From NCBI GenBank assembly GCA_023101885.1, contig JALPQD010000087.1:4263951-4327950 (forward strand): a stretch of DNA of 64,000 nt. The letters are read 5' to 3'. Both the position numbers and the translations under genes were made by a program. A model generated the notes under the pieces. The model worked only from the letters and a program-made list of their open reading frames with translations. It searched no databases and was not told where the DNA came from. Source of the stretch: Typhlomys cinereus. Taxonomy: Eukaryota > Chordata > Mammalia > Rodentia > Platacanthomyidae. Below, piece by piece: positions 38,960-50,642 of the stretch. Each line of letters opens with the position of its first letter. Position 1 is the first letter of the stretch.

Positions 38960-39110
38960 AAGCAGCAGCCTGGAGACCAAAGATGGTTCCTGTGCTGCCC
39001 GTTGGAAATAAAGTTTTATTGGAACAGTCGTGTCTGTCTGTTTCCATGTGGTCAGCAGCTGCTTTTGAGTAGTGGCGAGAAACACCTACATACAGGTCGA
39101 GGAACCAAAA
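38960..39110 (+). repeat. hAT/Charlie-type DNA transposon relic
   Basis: The segment AAATAAAGTTTTATTGGAAC followed by 'TTTCCATGTGGTCAGCAGCT' and 'GCTTTTGAGTAGTGGCGA' resembles the end of an old mammalian Charlie-type hAT element, where such a phrase is diagnostic. Neither terminal inverted repeats nor an 8-bp duplication can be defined here. Confidence 0.6.
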
Positions 39111-39329
39111 CACCTCACGCGTTAGTTTTTCCGTGAAGTCTGTTGACCCAAGTGTGAGAAGAGACAACCAAACTCCTTTGTGAAGTGTAGGAGACGCTCT
39201 GGGATCTGACCCCGTCTGACTGTGACATTCAGCCACACCGACCACACTCTGCTTAGAACCTCACTACGTTCATTAACAGTCCTTGGAAAACCATTCTCCC
39301 TTGCTTGGGATGCCCGGATTCTCGCCGAT

Positions 39330-39435
39330 CCTTCTGGCAATCACTCTCCAAGGTAAACTTTATGAGCACTGAGCCTATGGAACAGTACCTGGCACATGGG
39401 AAGCACTCGGCTGATGCTAAATGCTACCATGATTT
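39330..39435 (+). repeat. MIR-like SINE relic
   Basis: 'GAACAGTACCTGGCACATGG' followed by 'GAAGCACTCGGCTGATGCTA' corresponds to the 3' part of MIR (acagtgcctggcacatag-taagcgctcaataaatg) on the plus strand. Confidence 0.68.
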
Positions 39436-40194
39436 GCAATACAATGCTGAGTCCATCAACCCTCTAGGTGAGACAGCAAAAACATAATTGTGCTATAAGA
39501 AAAAATCGTACGTGAGGAAGTGCTAGAAAATTATGAATGCTGTAAACATATTTTTGTTCATCCACTGAACCCTTATTGAATAAAGATAAATCAAGAAGCT
39601 AAATCTGTAATCTGGAGAGCCATAAGGAGTAGTTTTTGGCTAATGCTGCCTATCTGAGCAGAACCCCAACCAACCACACACCTTGATTACTGGCAAATCC
39701 CTATGGTAACTTCAGTATGTATCCAACACTTGTATTCATGAATGGAGTTTTACCATCTTGTCTTTACCTAGTTCCAACTTTTCTTTCTATATTTGTAGCA
39801 TTAGAGAGGATACTAGTTGTGAAGCTTACTGATAACAAGGATAAAGAACCCATGTTAAAAATACACGCACCACGGGTACCAAATGGATCTTTAATTCCAG
39901 GCTGCCTATTGTTCCTTTCATTGAACTCTTTTTGGGGTGTCTTACAGGATGAATAATAATAGAGTGTCTAGACTGCTTTTGTACTGAACACGTGCATCCG
40001 CTGGAAGCATTCATCAGGAAGAAAGACTCTCGCAGAAGAATTCGTGGATAAAACATCTGTGAAAATCAGCACAGAGGGACCTACTGCACACACAGGTAAG
40101 CGAGCAGAATGGGGTTTGGGTACCACATGGCTAACATATGGTTGATGAGCCAGAAACAGCTATAAAGATGTAGAGGTGTATCCAAGGCCCATAT
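39436..40194. other. Unique AT-rich intergenic DNA
   Basis: No gene or nameable repeat. A plus-strand frame of 79 codons (39717-39956) with a hydrophobic start has no recognisable family. Confidence 0.5.
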
Positions 40195-40415
40195 AAATAT
40201 TTTATTTTATTTTATTTTATTTATGTATTTGGGAGAGAAATGGAGAGAGAAAGAGCCCACATATGCATGTTATGACATGTGGGTGGAGAACATGGGGCAA
40301 CTTTCAGAAGTCAGTTCTCTCCTTCCACCTTGTGGGCTCCCGGGAATTGAACTCGAGTTTCCAGGATGGCAAGCAGGTGTCTTAACCACTGAGCTGTCTC
40401 GCCAACCACAGTCTA
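40195..40415 (-). repeat. B3-like (B2-superfamily) SINE
   Basis: A (TTTTA)n/TTTATGTATTTGGG start, 'GGGCTCCCGGGAATTGAACT' and 'GTGTCTTAACCACTGAGCTG' with 'TCTCGCCAACC' is the reverse complement of a tRNA-type SINE with the B3 arrangement. It differs from the young SINE family in this window. Confidence 0.72.
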
Positions 40416-40446
40416 ACATAAAATTGTGTGAGGAAAGTGCCATGTT

Positions 40447-40795
40447 TTGAAACGTGTACCCCACAGGCTTATAGGTTGGAAAGGTCATGGCACCTTTGAA
40501 AGAGAGAGCCTTGCTGGAGGAAGGCAGTCACGGGGGAGAGGGGGGTTGAGGTGGATGAGTCCCACCCTACCTCCGGGAGAGGTCTGCTTTTGCAATTGGC
40601 AGTCTTGCAGCTCTCAGCCTCCGAGATGTCTGTGATGACTCAACCCACCTTCAGCTTCTGCCAGCCCACCCTGCCTTTTCTGCCATGAAAGACTGTCTCC
40701 CTCTGGAACCATAAGCTGAATAAAGCTTTCTCCCTTAAGTTGCTTGACTTTGCCTGTTCTCTCCCAGCAACAGAAAAGAGTGACTAGTGCAGAAA
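40447..40795 (+). repeat. Dispersed repeat family R3, copy 1
   Basis: Matches 59945-60302 in the same orientation (GGTCATGGCACCTTT, AGCCTTGC.GGAGGAAGGCAG, AGTCCCACCCT.C, TTGGCAGTCT.GCAG). Near the 3' end it has AATAAA (40719), then TCTCCCTTAAGTTGC and AGAAAAGAGTGACTAG. It shares this 3' end design with the R1 and R2 repeats. Rodent interspersed repeat, name not verified. Confidence 0.78.
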
Positions 40796-41474
40796 TAGAT
40801 GCCATCTTGCTTACAGAATTCTAGAATTCAAGAAGAAGGAGCCATTTTTATCATGCATTTTCAAATCAAGATGAAGAATATGAAATCCTCAAAAGCTGGA
40901 AAGCAGAAGAATCCTGTGCCCAAAGGCACATGGGAAGCGAGTGCGCATGTGATGACCTCCCTGGTCATCAGAGGAGACACAGGACACAGTGGCTAGGGTC
41001 AGTCCTCACGTCCCCAGCAGGAGGGCCAGCTAGTAATCTGCAACTCTGTAGCACAAAGGCCTGGGAGGGAGGCATGAGCAACGACTACACTCTGAACCAA
41101 GATCTGGAAAGCCCCCTCCTGAGCTTCCCATCAGGGCCGGGAGCTCCCTGTTGCTCTATCTCACGCATAGGATGGCAAGGTTCTCCGCAATCATAATTGT
41201 GCAACGCATCAAGGAAAGCAAAAAAGCACCACGCTTCCATCCAACAGGCTGGTGAGGCATGTCAAGAACACAGGGAGCCTGCGGCAGACGGAGCTGGCTG
41301 CCAACTCAAAGCAACGCTAACCACCCAAGGGCGTGACTGCTTGGGTCGCACTGGCATAAGGAGATGGATACGTAGGCATGTGCCTGTGTTGCTCACCGCC
41401 AGCTTCTGCAATAAGCACTCACGACAGTCTGGCCTCATTCTTTCGAACTCTGCAAGGAATGTGTGATTCTTCTA
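40796..41474. other. Unique intergenic DNA
   Basis: No gene recognised. ORFs of 65-89 codons on the plus strand overlap and show no domain. Confidence 0.5.
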
Positions 41475-41620
41475 AACACGGCAGATCAGAACACAGAGGC
41501 TTAGAGAAGACGAACCCAAGTCTCACGGGCAGTAGGAGATGGAGTCAGGGTTAGAATCCAGGGGAATCTCAACTCAGAGTCTGAGACGGTCACTATTCCA
41601 CAACATGGCAGAGGAAGCAA
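41475..41620 (-). repeat. MIR-like SINE relic
   Basis: 'CACAGAGGCTTAGAGAAGAC' with 'GGAGATGGAGTCAGGGTTAG' and 'AATCCAGGGGAATCT' follows the reverse complement of MIR (cacagagaggttaag...ggattcgaacccagg). Diverged. Confidence 0.7.
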
Positions 41621-42127
41621 TGGCTGCTCAAGTGTCTCCAAGAGTCCTGCAGGACAAGCCTGAGGTCCAGCACTGAGTAGGAAGAAGGACGTATCACAAT
41701 TCTGCTTTGAACTTGTGGTAACTGAACATTCCTGGTACTTGAATACCTCAACTGAAGTCGTCTCCTGGGAGTTTTCCTCCAGGAACTGAGCAACTAGACC
41801 TCCAGAGAGAAGCACAAATCTCAGGATGCTTCTATATGGAGTAACTCCTACGTCTCATCCCCTAGATGGAGCGTTATCTTTTGATGGATAGCCATACTGC
41901 GATCAATAAAAATTGAAGTGTTCATTTAAAATATTGAATAACCCAGCAGTTAAACTTAGGCCTCCTGTAAGCGCTCCTTACTTCAGGGGGAACCAAGAAA
42001 GGGATCTTAAATCTCGGAACAGCCCACCATTGCCTTTCTGACTTCAAAAACAACACAAATCGTCACTTGTCACTGTTTTGTTTTAACCCCTACGTAGTTA
42101 ATCAGTCGAAACAAAGGTTAATTTGTT
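41621..42127. other. Unique intergenic DNA
   Basis: No gene or nameable repeat. Confidence 0.5.
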
Positions 42128-42262
42128 GTTGCTTTCTTTGTTTTGTTTGTTTCAAGATAGAATCTTACTCTGTGGCCCAGGCCCTGCACTCCTGGCAATT
42201 CTCCTGCCTCAGCCTCTCATGGATGTGGATTACTAACATGCACCACCATGCCAGCTCACAGT
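42128..42262 (-). repeat. B1-like SINE relic
   Basis: A T-rich start, then 'AGATAGAATCTTACTCTGTG' with 'GCCCAGGCCCTGCACTCCTG' and 'CTCCTGCCTCAGCCTCTCAT', ending 'GCACCACCATGCCAG', is the reverse complement of a 7SL-derived SINE of B1 type. Confidence 0.78.
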
Positions 42263-42905
42263 TCTTAGGGGTGAGAAAGGTCATCTGGAAGCATGGTGCT
42301 CTTGGAGAAGGAGGGGGCACATACGTCCTTCAGATCTGTCTCTGACCACCCTCCCAGGCTCTCTTCTGCTCCCCAACCCCCAGGTCCCCCTCTGCCTCCA
42401 CTTCCCAAACCCCAAGCTCCCAACCCCACCTCTTACCTCTGCTTCCCGAGCTTATCCCCTCAACACCCCAGTCTCAAAGCCATGAAAATGTCTCTATAAA
42501 AAAACACTTTAATGCCTTCATGGTTTGGATCAAGTAAATCTCTCTCTCTTTTTTTGCTTCTTTTGTGTTTAACTTGAAAAAAAAAATACGATTGACTCTT
42601 TAAGTTTGAAAGCAAACATCATGTCCCATGAGAAACATTCTATGCCCCACAAAGTACACATATGTACATGCACATATGTACTCACACACACACTCACACT
42701 CGCACACAATAACACAACTTTCTGCGCAGTCAAGGCGAGACTGAGAACATGTCTCGACCCAGCCACAGACACACAGACTTTTCTGGTTCTTTCCAATGAA
42801 CTGGCAGCAGGTTCTCCAGAGATTTGGCCCCACCCCCACCCCGTTCTGAGCTGAGTGAGCGATCTCTGGCTGGTGCTAACAAAGGTGCCTACTTTGCTGT
42901 GGGGT
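42263..42905. other. Intergenic DNA with a CCCCA-rich patch
   Basis: A C-rich, CCCCAACCCCCAGG-type patch lies at 42365-42480. A CACA/CACT patch lies at 42660-42710. No gene recognised. Confidence 0.5.
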
Positions 42906-42911
42906 TTTTGT

Positions 42912-42946
42912 TTGTTGGTTGGTTGGTTGGTTGGTTGGTTGGTTTT
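42912..42946 (+). repeat. (GGTT)n microsatellite
   Basis: About eight perfect GGTT units within a T/G-rich stretch (42890-43000). Confidence 0.95.
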
Positions 42947-43124
42947 GCTTTGGGTTTTTTTTTCTACTGGTTAGTTTGAGCTTTTGTTTTTATTGATGTT
43001 TTTGTTTCTACACTCCCTGAATTGCCTGGCACTGTGGCTAAATAGAGTGTTCTGCTCTAAAGGATGTGGCGGGCCATGAGAAGGAATGAAGGGTTCTACT
43101 TCTCTGCAGGGGCTTTGTCGTTTT

Positions 43125-43395
43125 TTTAAGGGGTTGTCCATTCCTCACAAAGGTTGTCCATTTTTACAGAAATCGTCCATTCTTACACAGGTCATCCACT
43201 CTTACAGAGGTTGTCCACTTTTACGGAAGTTGTTCACTCTTACAGAGGTCGTCCATTCTTATAGGGGTTGTCCATTCTTACAAGAGTTGTTCACTCCTAC
43301 AGAGGTTGTCCACTCTTGCGTCTACTGTTACAGAGATCATCCTCTCTTACAGAGGTTGTCCACTTTTACATCCATTCTTTATGGAAGTTGCCCCA
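43125..43395 (+). repeat. 19-bp minisatellite
   Basis: About 13 imperfect copies of a unit GTTGTCCACTCTTACAGAG, period mostly 19 bp with 18- and 20-bp variants (for example GGTTGTCCATTCTTACAAG, GGTCGTCCATTCTTATAGG). Since 19 is not a multiple of three, reading frames cycle and ORFs of 116-118 codons cross the array without being genes. Confidence 0.92.
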
Positions 43396-44047
43396 TCTTG
43401 GTTTACAGGCTCACAGAGGACCAGCCATCGATTTAGGTTTCCCAGAGCCAGGAACAGCTGGGCTCTTCCCTCATCCTCAATCACCCCGACTTCTGAAGGG
43501 GTCTCTAGTCCTGGATCCTCTCGCTGTATTTGACAAGGTGTTGATCTCAAACTTGAAGTTGAACCCATGTCCTCCCAGCACCTCATTGCTACTAAAATAC
43601 CTGCTCAGTGCTTGTGTCTTATAATATTTGTTTGTTGCTGTGCTTTTTCCTTCATTCATATTTTGCTAATAATATCTGCTCATAAATAGATGTTGGATGT
43701 AATCACACAGTTTTCTATATTCAGTTCACAATTTTTCCTTTTACATAATTAGTACAATGACTTGCATTTGCTGAATTTACGTTAAGTGAACTTTGCATAC
43801 CTGGAATGGATCAGCTTTACCTAACACATTATCATTGTTGCCTAAAGGGAGAGTCATTTTCTGTGGGTTTTTCGTGGAGGGGTGGGGGTGTAAAATTACT
43901 CACCAACTATTTTTTCTTTCTTGCAATGTCTTGCTAGCTTTTAATATTAAAACTATGTTTTATAGAAGAAGGTTAGCAGTATTCCTTTTTTTTTTCTTTT
44001 CTCTGAGGAATCTTACTGTTAATTGATAGACTTCATATTGAAAGTCA
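43396..44047. other. Unique AT-rich intergenic DNA
   Basis: No gene or nameable repeat. Confidence 0.5.
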
Positions 44048-44084
44048 TGGAAACCTAGAGTTTCCTTTTTCTGAGTGTGTGTAA

Positions 44085-44130
<46 letters not shown>

Positions 44131-44376
44131 GCCTGTGCCTGTGCCTGTGGAAGTTCAAGGGCAATTTCAGGAATCACCCTGGATTGTTCTACCTCCTACT
44201 GATTTGCCCTGGGGTTTCCCAGGCTCCACCTTCCAGGAACAGAAATGCAGGCCACTGTCGTTTCCACCCTGAGTTTTTACATGGGATGTGGGATATGAAT
44301 TCAGGGCTTTTTGCTTATGAGGCAAAGGCTTAATTTAAGCCTGAACCATCTCTCCAGCCCAAGAGACCTAGAATTT
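44048..44376 (-). mobile_element. B2-superfamily-like SINE, old copy, with diverged TSD
   Basis: Minus-strand element, body about 44065-44360, with a (TG)n block (44087-44125) as its CA tail. On the minus strand it starts GGGCTGGAGAGATGGTTCAG and keeps the family body (CCTGGAAGGTGGAGCCTGGG; AATCCAGGGTGATTCC). Flanks AAACCTAGAGTTT (left) and GACCTAGAATTTT (right) look like a diverged TSD. Confidence 0.85.
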
Positions 44377-44663
44377 TCTTGTAGAAACATTCTTGCTTGC
44401 AGCCTATGTCTTTAACAAACCTTTGTTCTCCTTCTCGCATCCATGTTATGGGCCTCTAGCCCATTCTGTAACGCCCGGTCTTTGCTGGTCTTTTCTTTTG
44501 CAACATCTTGTCCATTACAGGCTAGACTTTCTCTCCTTTTAAAAACTAGTGACCAAGGAGTCTCTCGACCACTCCCATGGTGTTTATGTTATTACCTTTT
44601 TGGAAAGGATGCTTAGCACATTTCAATGCCTTGTATCCAGTTCCTTTTTATTTTCTCCCTTAA
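44377..44663. other. Unique intergenic DNA between two SINEs
   Basis: No gene or nameable repeat. Confidence 0.5.
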
Positions 44664-44940
44664 AAGATACTCAGGGCTGGGGAGACAGTTCAGGGGTTAA
44701 AGCCTTTGCTTCACAAGCCAAAGGACCCGAGTTTGGATCCCATATCCTGATCCCCAGGGTTGATACGGCTGCAGCCTGTAACTACAACCCTGGAAGGCAG
44801 AGCCTGGGAAACCCCAGAGCAAAGCAATAAGGAGGCCAAGCAATCCAGGATGGTTCCTGATGTTACCCCTGGGCCTCCTCAGGCACATGACTCAAGTGTC
44901 CTCTTGTACAGATGCCCACATGCATATATATAAAAAAAAA
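44664..44940 (+). mobile_element. B2-superfamily-like SINE, old copy
   Basis: Head 'GGGCTGGGGAGACAGTTCAG' plus 'GGGTTAAAGCCTTTGC', B-box-like GAGTTTGGATCCC, body 'CCTGGAAGGCAGAGCCTGGG' and 'AATCCAGGATGGTTCC', and a short CATATATATA plus A-rich end. It lies 300 bp from an opposite-strand copy of the same family, making an inverted pair. Confidence 0.85.
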
Positions 44941-45734
44941 TTTGTTATTAAGAAAATCCCAGAGTGAAATTCTTCCTGGGCCTCCTTGTCACCAGCCCTT
45001 CACACTGCAGGAGAGCAGGCTTCTTTCCAACACCAAAAATCCCCAAAAGGCCGCTTCATCACGCCCAGTGCTTAAAAACTCCCAGAGCACCTCTCTGTCA
45101 CGCTCCAAGAGCTTTGTGAGCCTGATGTGGGGAACGGAGACTGCATTTCCCTGTAGCAGCAGTGATCTTGTACATGAGACCCCTAAGCAAGCCCACCAAG
45201 TCTGTCTGACTTAAAATGCTGCTAAATTAGCAACAGAAAGCAGAATCCTGATGTGCAACTAGGGAATGACCGGAGAGAAAAGATGGAATGAAAGTAGTTC
45301 ATCTAAATGACACTGCAGGAAGTTAAACATAAGAACAGTAAGAGAGAAGTGAGTGCTTAATCTGAAAGAGAGAGAAGAGAGGGAGAGGAAAGAGAGACAC
45401 AGAAAATATAGAGGGATATGAAGTAATAAACCCCTAAAATAAACATCACCTTGGAGAAATAGAGGTGCAGTGTGATAGATTTTAAAAGTGGCCAAGATGT
45501 TTTTACGTAGAAAACCAAGCCAAGAAAAACAGTGATTTGGGAGCATCGTTTTACGCAGTCTATAGAATGGATGACTTGAGAAATTAGGGGCAAGACAAAA
45601 ATGAGTATGTCTGAGGAAGGAATCTCTGAGCGAAGAGAGTTGTGTAGCTAAGGCGCAAGCAACGCGAAGTTAAGGTTGGCTTGATGCACCATAAGGAGAT
45701 GGAGACAGAGGGCCGAGCTAGATTTCAGTCCTCA
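44941..45734. other. Unique intergenic DNA with a GA-rich patch
   Basis: A GAGAGAGAAGAG-type purine patch lies at 45365-45400. No gene recognised. Confidence 0.5.
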
Positions 45735-46090
45735 GACAGCACGCGTGTGACTCAGCTTCACTGTCTGCTTGATGGGATTAAGATCACCCAGGAGACATGC
45801 CTCTAAGAGGGAGTTTCCAGAGCGGTTAAATGACCAGAGAAGGACCCCACCCCCAACTACAAGTGGTATTTTCCCAGAGATAGGGAACCACATGAATAAA
45901 AAGCAGAAAGCAACTGAGGTGAGCACCAACAACCATCTCTCTCTGATTCCTGATTGCAGGTACCATGTGACCATCCACTTTGCCCTCCTATCAGCAAGAC
46001 CCACCCCTCCTGCCATGAGCCAAGATAAATCTCCTTTCCTTAAATTGCTGTTGTTAGATGTGCTCTCTCGGGGAGAAAAGAAGTAGCTAA
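45735..46090 (+). repeat. Dispersed repeat family R2
   Basis: 'CTGATTCCTGATTGCAGGTA' with 'CCATGTGACCATCCAC', 'GAGCCAAGATAAATCTCC', then 'TTTCCTTAAATTGCTG' and an end 'GAGAAAAGAAGTAGCTAAT'. This matches the order at 33.2 kb. The minus-strand 186-codon frame across it is not a gene. Confidence 0.72.
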
Positions 46091-47579
46091 TATGGCAGGC
46101 AAGACAGTTGAAATCGACTAGGTAGAAAAGAAAATGTGCATGCTTTGTACCATGGGAGATACCGGTAGCTCTTGTTACCAGTAAATTCCCAGGTAATCCC
46201 CTGGGCTGAGAAATGACTGTCGCATTCCAGACTAGAGAAAGGAAGCAGAGAGGGGCAGAGTGGAAAGGCGGGAGAGCTGTACTAGACATCAACAGGATGG
46301 ACCCACATACTCAGTATGCAAGACAGAAACCCAAAAGGAAAGAGAAAAAAAAAGATTGTTTTCATATTTCAAAGCTACACGACTGGCCATCCAAAGTCTT
46401 ACGGTAACATGAAATGAATGAGATCACATCTTCCCCAGCTCCACCACACAGCCCCACTTTACTTGAACAACCCAAGTCAGTGTTACCCAGTCTGTTCCCA
46501 GCCCATGAGCGTGAACACAATGCCTCAGCACCGTGGAGCAGCAGACGTGAATCAGACCACACTTCATGCCGGTGTCATCCATCTGGTTCTCGTTCACGGT
46601 TTAAAGACACCCATTGTGATCACAACACTGATCTCATGGTCCATACTTGGGTTGTGTCCCACAGCCCAAAATCACACTGTCCCACGATAGGAGAATGGGG
46701 CAGTTGTGTGCACCCTCAGAAGCTGGAAGGCCATTTTTATGAGAGAAGGTGGAGAAGACAAGACCTTTCTTCTATGCCTCGGAAAACTTTAGGTGACTTC
46801 CCCAAACCAACCAGATGCCCCCAATATCGAGTTTTAGAATAACAGAAAACAATAAAGGGGCGGGATTGGTTTCATGGCTGGTTAACAAGACTCCCAGTGG
46901 ACCAGATGTAGTTCATTCATGTTCCTTATGAAAGGTCAGTATAGTAATATTGGGACTTCTATAGTCACCTAGCAAATTAAGATGAGAGCGAGAAAGAGAG
47001 AGAGAGACCATGTGTATTTCAAAGGCAGTCTCACTCTATGAATACATTTTAAAGGTTTTAATAAAGACTTCTCCTGATGCATTTAGTACACTACAAAAAT
47101 TAACCTCTTGGCAGAGTGAGCAGAGAGTTGGGTAAGGACAGCATCTGCTTCTCATTGTCAGAAATAAACATGAAGTGCAGATGTGGATGTAAAGATAAAG
47201 GGGAGATGCTCGAGAAAGACGACCATTTATAAAACTGACATTCAAACCATCTTTCAGAAAATTCCTTTATCTATTAGGATCTGGTAGAGATTCAGCACCA
47301 ACATTGACAGAGTATTTCTGCCCCTTGATTAGACCCAAGGGACAAGGGCTGTCCACAGGGAAACTGGAGGTTTTCCTCATCAAATCTTATAACCCATAAT
47401 ACATCCCTTCAGTGGAGCACCCTGCACATATGTTTCTCTGGAGGAAAACTAGGGACAAATGACAAGAGGGCTGGGTCTTGCCACCACCTCACAAGCTATT
47501 TACAATGGCTGGAATGTAAAAGAGCCCTGTAGTGGGAGCTCTGCATAGGGCTGTGCTAAGAACCTGCACAAATGTGATC
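46091..47579. other. Unique intergenic DNA
   Basis: No gene recognised. A plus-strand frame of 142 codons (46414-46842) has no known domain and another frame overlaps it. A (GA)n patch lies at 46985-47010. Confidence 0.45.
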
Positions 47580-48005
47580 CTCGCTGTTGTAGTTCTCATG
47601 CATAGTTGCTGATAAATGACCATCAAATGGCTTAAGGGAACAAGGGATTTATTCTCTTACAGTTACTAGTTATAGTCATAGTCCAGCTGGATAGGAGAGC
47701 ATGCACCAACAGCAGGACCAAGGAAAATGGCCACACCATCACCACATAATGGCTGAGAGAGGGATGATCCTTAATTGTCAGACCAGCATGTCTGGCCAAA
47801 TGTACAAAAGGATGCCAACTCTTTCAACCAGCTCTTTGTGATTTATTTCTGGTCCTAATCCCATCCACCATAGGCTGGACCTTCCCCATCAGCTAGACAA
47901 TCTTCTGCAGGTTTGCTCTGGGCCTAACTCAGCCACTAACTCTCTACAAATGTGCCCAGAGCTCAAACCCTCAACTGTCAAGTTGACACCTGTGCCCAAC
48001 CATGA
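47580..48005 (-). repeat. Dispersed repeat family R1, copy 2 (longer)
   Basis: Same family and orientation as 6235-6495 but with about 185 extra bases in the middle (about 47733-47917). On the minus strand it ends in GAATAAATCCCTTGTTCCC followed by TTAAGCC. The interspersed-repeat family name is not verified. Confidence 0.75.
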
Positions 48006-48164
48006 CTACTTGCCCACCCAACATGGGTGAGGATGTTACATCTAGTGAGTGAACAGAGACTCCAAGAAGCCAAGTTGGTCACCCAGAGCCCAGTGCTGAG
48101 ACTGCAAGTGACTGAGGCTCAGGGAGATGATTCTCAGAGGGTAGCATTTATCTCTAGCATCAAA

Positions 48165-48740
48165 GTTCCAGGGCCGGAGACCACAGTGCTTGCCACATAA
48201 GCATGAAATCTGAGTTCTAGCTCCAACTACCCACATCAAAGTACTTGTAACCTCGGTGATGATAGGCAGAAATGGTGATTCTAAAGGATCACTAAGTGGC
48301 CAGACAAACCAAATCAGTCAGCCCCAACCCCAGAGACAGACACTGTAACAGAAAATAAAGCAAATGGCTCTTGATGACACCAGGAATGATCACATGCACA
48401 CAGGCGCATATGTATGCCTGCACCTACACACTCATACACACATTCATGCACACACATGAACATGCACACATGTGTGTGCACACATGAACATGAGTACACA
48501 TGTATACATGTATGTATGCAGATACACATGCTTACACGTACACATGTGCATGCACATGCAGATGTGTGCATATGCACATGTAATGCACGTGCAGACACAC
48601 ATGCACACATATGTAAAATATGAATGTGCACACATATACATACACATACATAAGCACGTACATGCAAACACATATATGCACACAACACATGCATCATGCA
48701 CATGCACACATCCACATACATGTTCACCCAAACACACATA
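48165..48740 (+). repeat. Diverged B4-like SINE with CACATG-rich tail
   Basis: tRNA-like head 'GCTTGCCACATAAGCATGAA' with 'GAGTTCTAGCTCCAACTACC', followed by a long CACATGCACACA/ACATGTGTGTGC tail (48395-48740). The alternating purine-pyrimidine tail gives Cys/Val/His-rich ORFs on both strands that are not genes. Confidence 0.62.
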
Positions 48741-48915
48741 CGGTCCCAGCAGCTCATGGAGATCTAGGTTTGTGATCCTAATACTTGGAAGAGTAGGCAG
48801 AAGAATTGTCACAAGTTTGAAGTCAGACTTGCTGCAAAGTTCCAGAGAAAGAAGGGAGGAAAAAAGAAAGGGACAGAGGGAGGAATGGGAAGAAAAAGGG
48901 AGGGAGGAAGCCACA
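48741..48915 (+). repeat. B1-like relic and purine-rich tail
   Basis: 'GTCCCAGCAGCTCATGGAGA' with 'ATCCTAATACTTGGAAGAGT' and 'CAGAAGAATTGTCACAAGTT' follows B1 order. It runs into a GAAAGAAGGGAGGAAAA-type polypurine stretch (48845-48910) that probably grew from the A tail. Confidence 0.6.
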
Positions 48916-50285
48916 TGCCAGGATGCCAACTTACTGCATGACTTTCAGGCGCTAGGATCACACCTGAAGGACATGGTGCACACGGGTGCTGTGTGGAACA
49001 GTGCTGTGCTTATGTAAGGACAAGACAGAACAGGATGAACTTCCACAGTGTGGTTCTGTCCCTCGTACACAGTAAGTCTGACTCCTCAGAGGACATGGGA
49101 GAAGAGCCCACAGTCACTCAAGACCCTGCTCCTCCTCAGCTGGGAAGGACACAGCAGTGGGGTCGACCCCATGCCATGCAATGCACGTTTAATCTGAACA
49201 GCCGTCAGAGACACTGCAGCAGTGAGGACCCCATTTCTGTTAGAAGTGTTGCAGGCAGGTGCCTGCTGTCCCTCAGCCGTAGTGGGTGTGACAAGGGGCG
49301 TGGCTACTCTCTTCCCAATCCTTCTTACTTTCTTCCCACCCCTAAGCAAAAAGGAAACATGCACCAGTACAGTGCAGAGTGGAGCACACTCCCGCACAGA
49401 CCGCAGTCCATCCGGCATGGCTTTGGAGCGTGAGTCTGCACAGGCAGAGACAGGCAGTCAAGGCCGTCAGCAATAGTCTCCCAGATGCCTGGCTGGCCTG
49501 GCTGCTTTTCCCCTTTCTTCCACCCCCTCATCCATTTACCTCCCTTCACCCTGAGGGTTTCTTTTCTTTCCATCAGTAGCCATGGCAACACTCAAGATGA
49601 AACAGACACCAGACTGTCTCACAAGGACCTCAGAGAGGACCTCCGAGCAGGCACGCAGGCCAGACTTTTCACCAGGGCAATGCTGTGCACCGTGCAGACA
49701 AAGCAGGACCCTTGTTTCCCCCCTGCTCATTCCCCTCCCCTCTCACTGCAGCCAAGATCACTGTGAAGCTCAGATGATAACTGGGCTTCATCGAACTCAT
49801 GAACTTCCAAGTCAGTTTTAGACACTTCGTGCATGAGAAAGCATTGAGTTTGTCTATTACTTCCTGCTACTCCTTTCCTAAGCACTAGTCTATGATGAAC
49901 TAAGCATGCTGTGAGCTGGTCTGATGGTTGTTTATCTCGAGCAATTCCCTTCTTCCAACTGTGCATCAGGCATTGTTGTTTAAAAGCCTCTTTCTGGCTT
50001 CCTGTCCACATCAATATTCCACAGTGTGACTCTTCTGATTCTGGCTGCTGGACCGTGAATGCCACAGATAGGGAGTGGCATCGGAAAACCCACTTGGTGC
50101 AGGGCATTTACCCAGAGCTGTCCTGATTCGTGGCTCACCCAGATGGAATGGCCAATGGTGGCCTGTGTCACTTGAAATTAAAGGAGATCACAAGCAATAC
50201 TCATCCATCTACAACACATGGAGAGTTTGCAAAGAAGAATAGGGATGGGGCCAAGTAGATGTCTGTCTGAGCATGCAAATAAAAG
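48916..50285. other. Unique intergenic DNA, relatively GC-rich
   Basis: ORFs of 60-146 codons overlap on both strands with no domain. No splice-supported exon could be assembled. Left flank of the nested L1 complex. Confidence 0.45.
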
Positions 50286-50642
50286 TAGCATGCAGCAGAA
50301 GATTAAAACTGGACCTGTGCTTGTCGCCATGCACAAAAAGTAATTCCAAATGGATCAGGAACCTTAACATTAGATCAGAAAATATAAAAACCCTAGTTGA
50401 AAGGGTAGGGAACTCCCTCAAGCTGATTGGGCCAGTTCCTAAACAGAAATCCAATAGCACAGGCACTAGAACCACCAGTCAACAAATGAGATCTTATGAA
50501 ATTAAAGAGCTTCTGTTCAGATAAAGAGATTAAAAACTGAGCAAAAAGGCAACCCACAGAATGGGAGAAAACTTTCTCTAACCATATATCTGATAGAGCT
50601 CTGTTATCCAGAGTGCACAGAGAACTTAAAAATCTAAACACC

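Noticed and set aside
43125..43395. CRISPR-like or iteron array
   Set aside because: The 19-bp units are contiguous and imperfect with no spacers; the host is eukaryotic.
45732..46292. Minus-strand ORF of 186 codons
   Set aside because: Runs antisense through an R2 interspersed repeat.
48314..49017. ORFs of 147-181 codons rich in Cys/Val/His
   Set aside because: Mostly a translated CACATG-rich SINE tail; overlapping frames on both strands.
49560..49600. Possible splice acceptor followed by ATG (TTTCTTTCCATCAGTAGCC)
   Set aside because: The downstream frame has no recognisable protein and no matching donor or partner exon was found.
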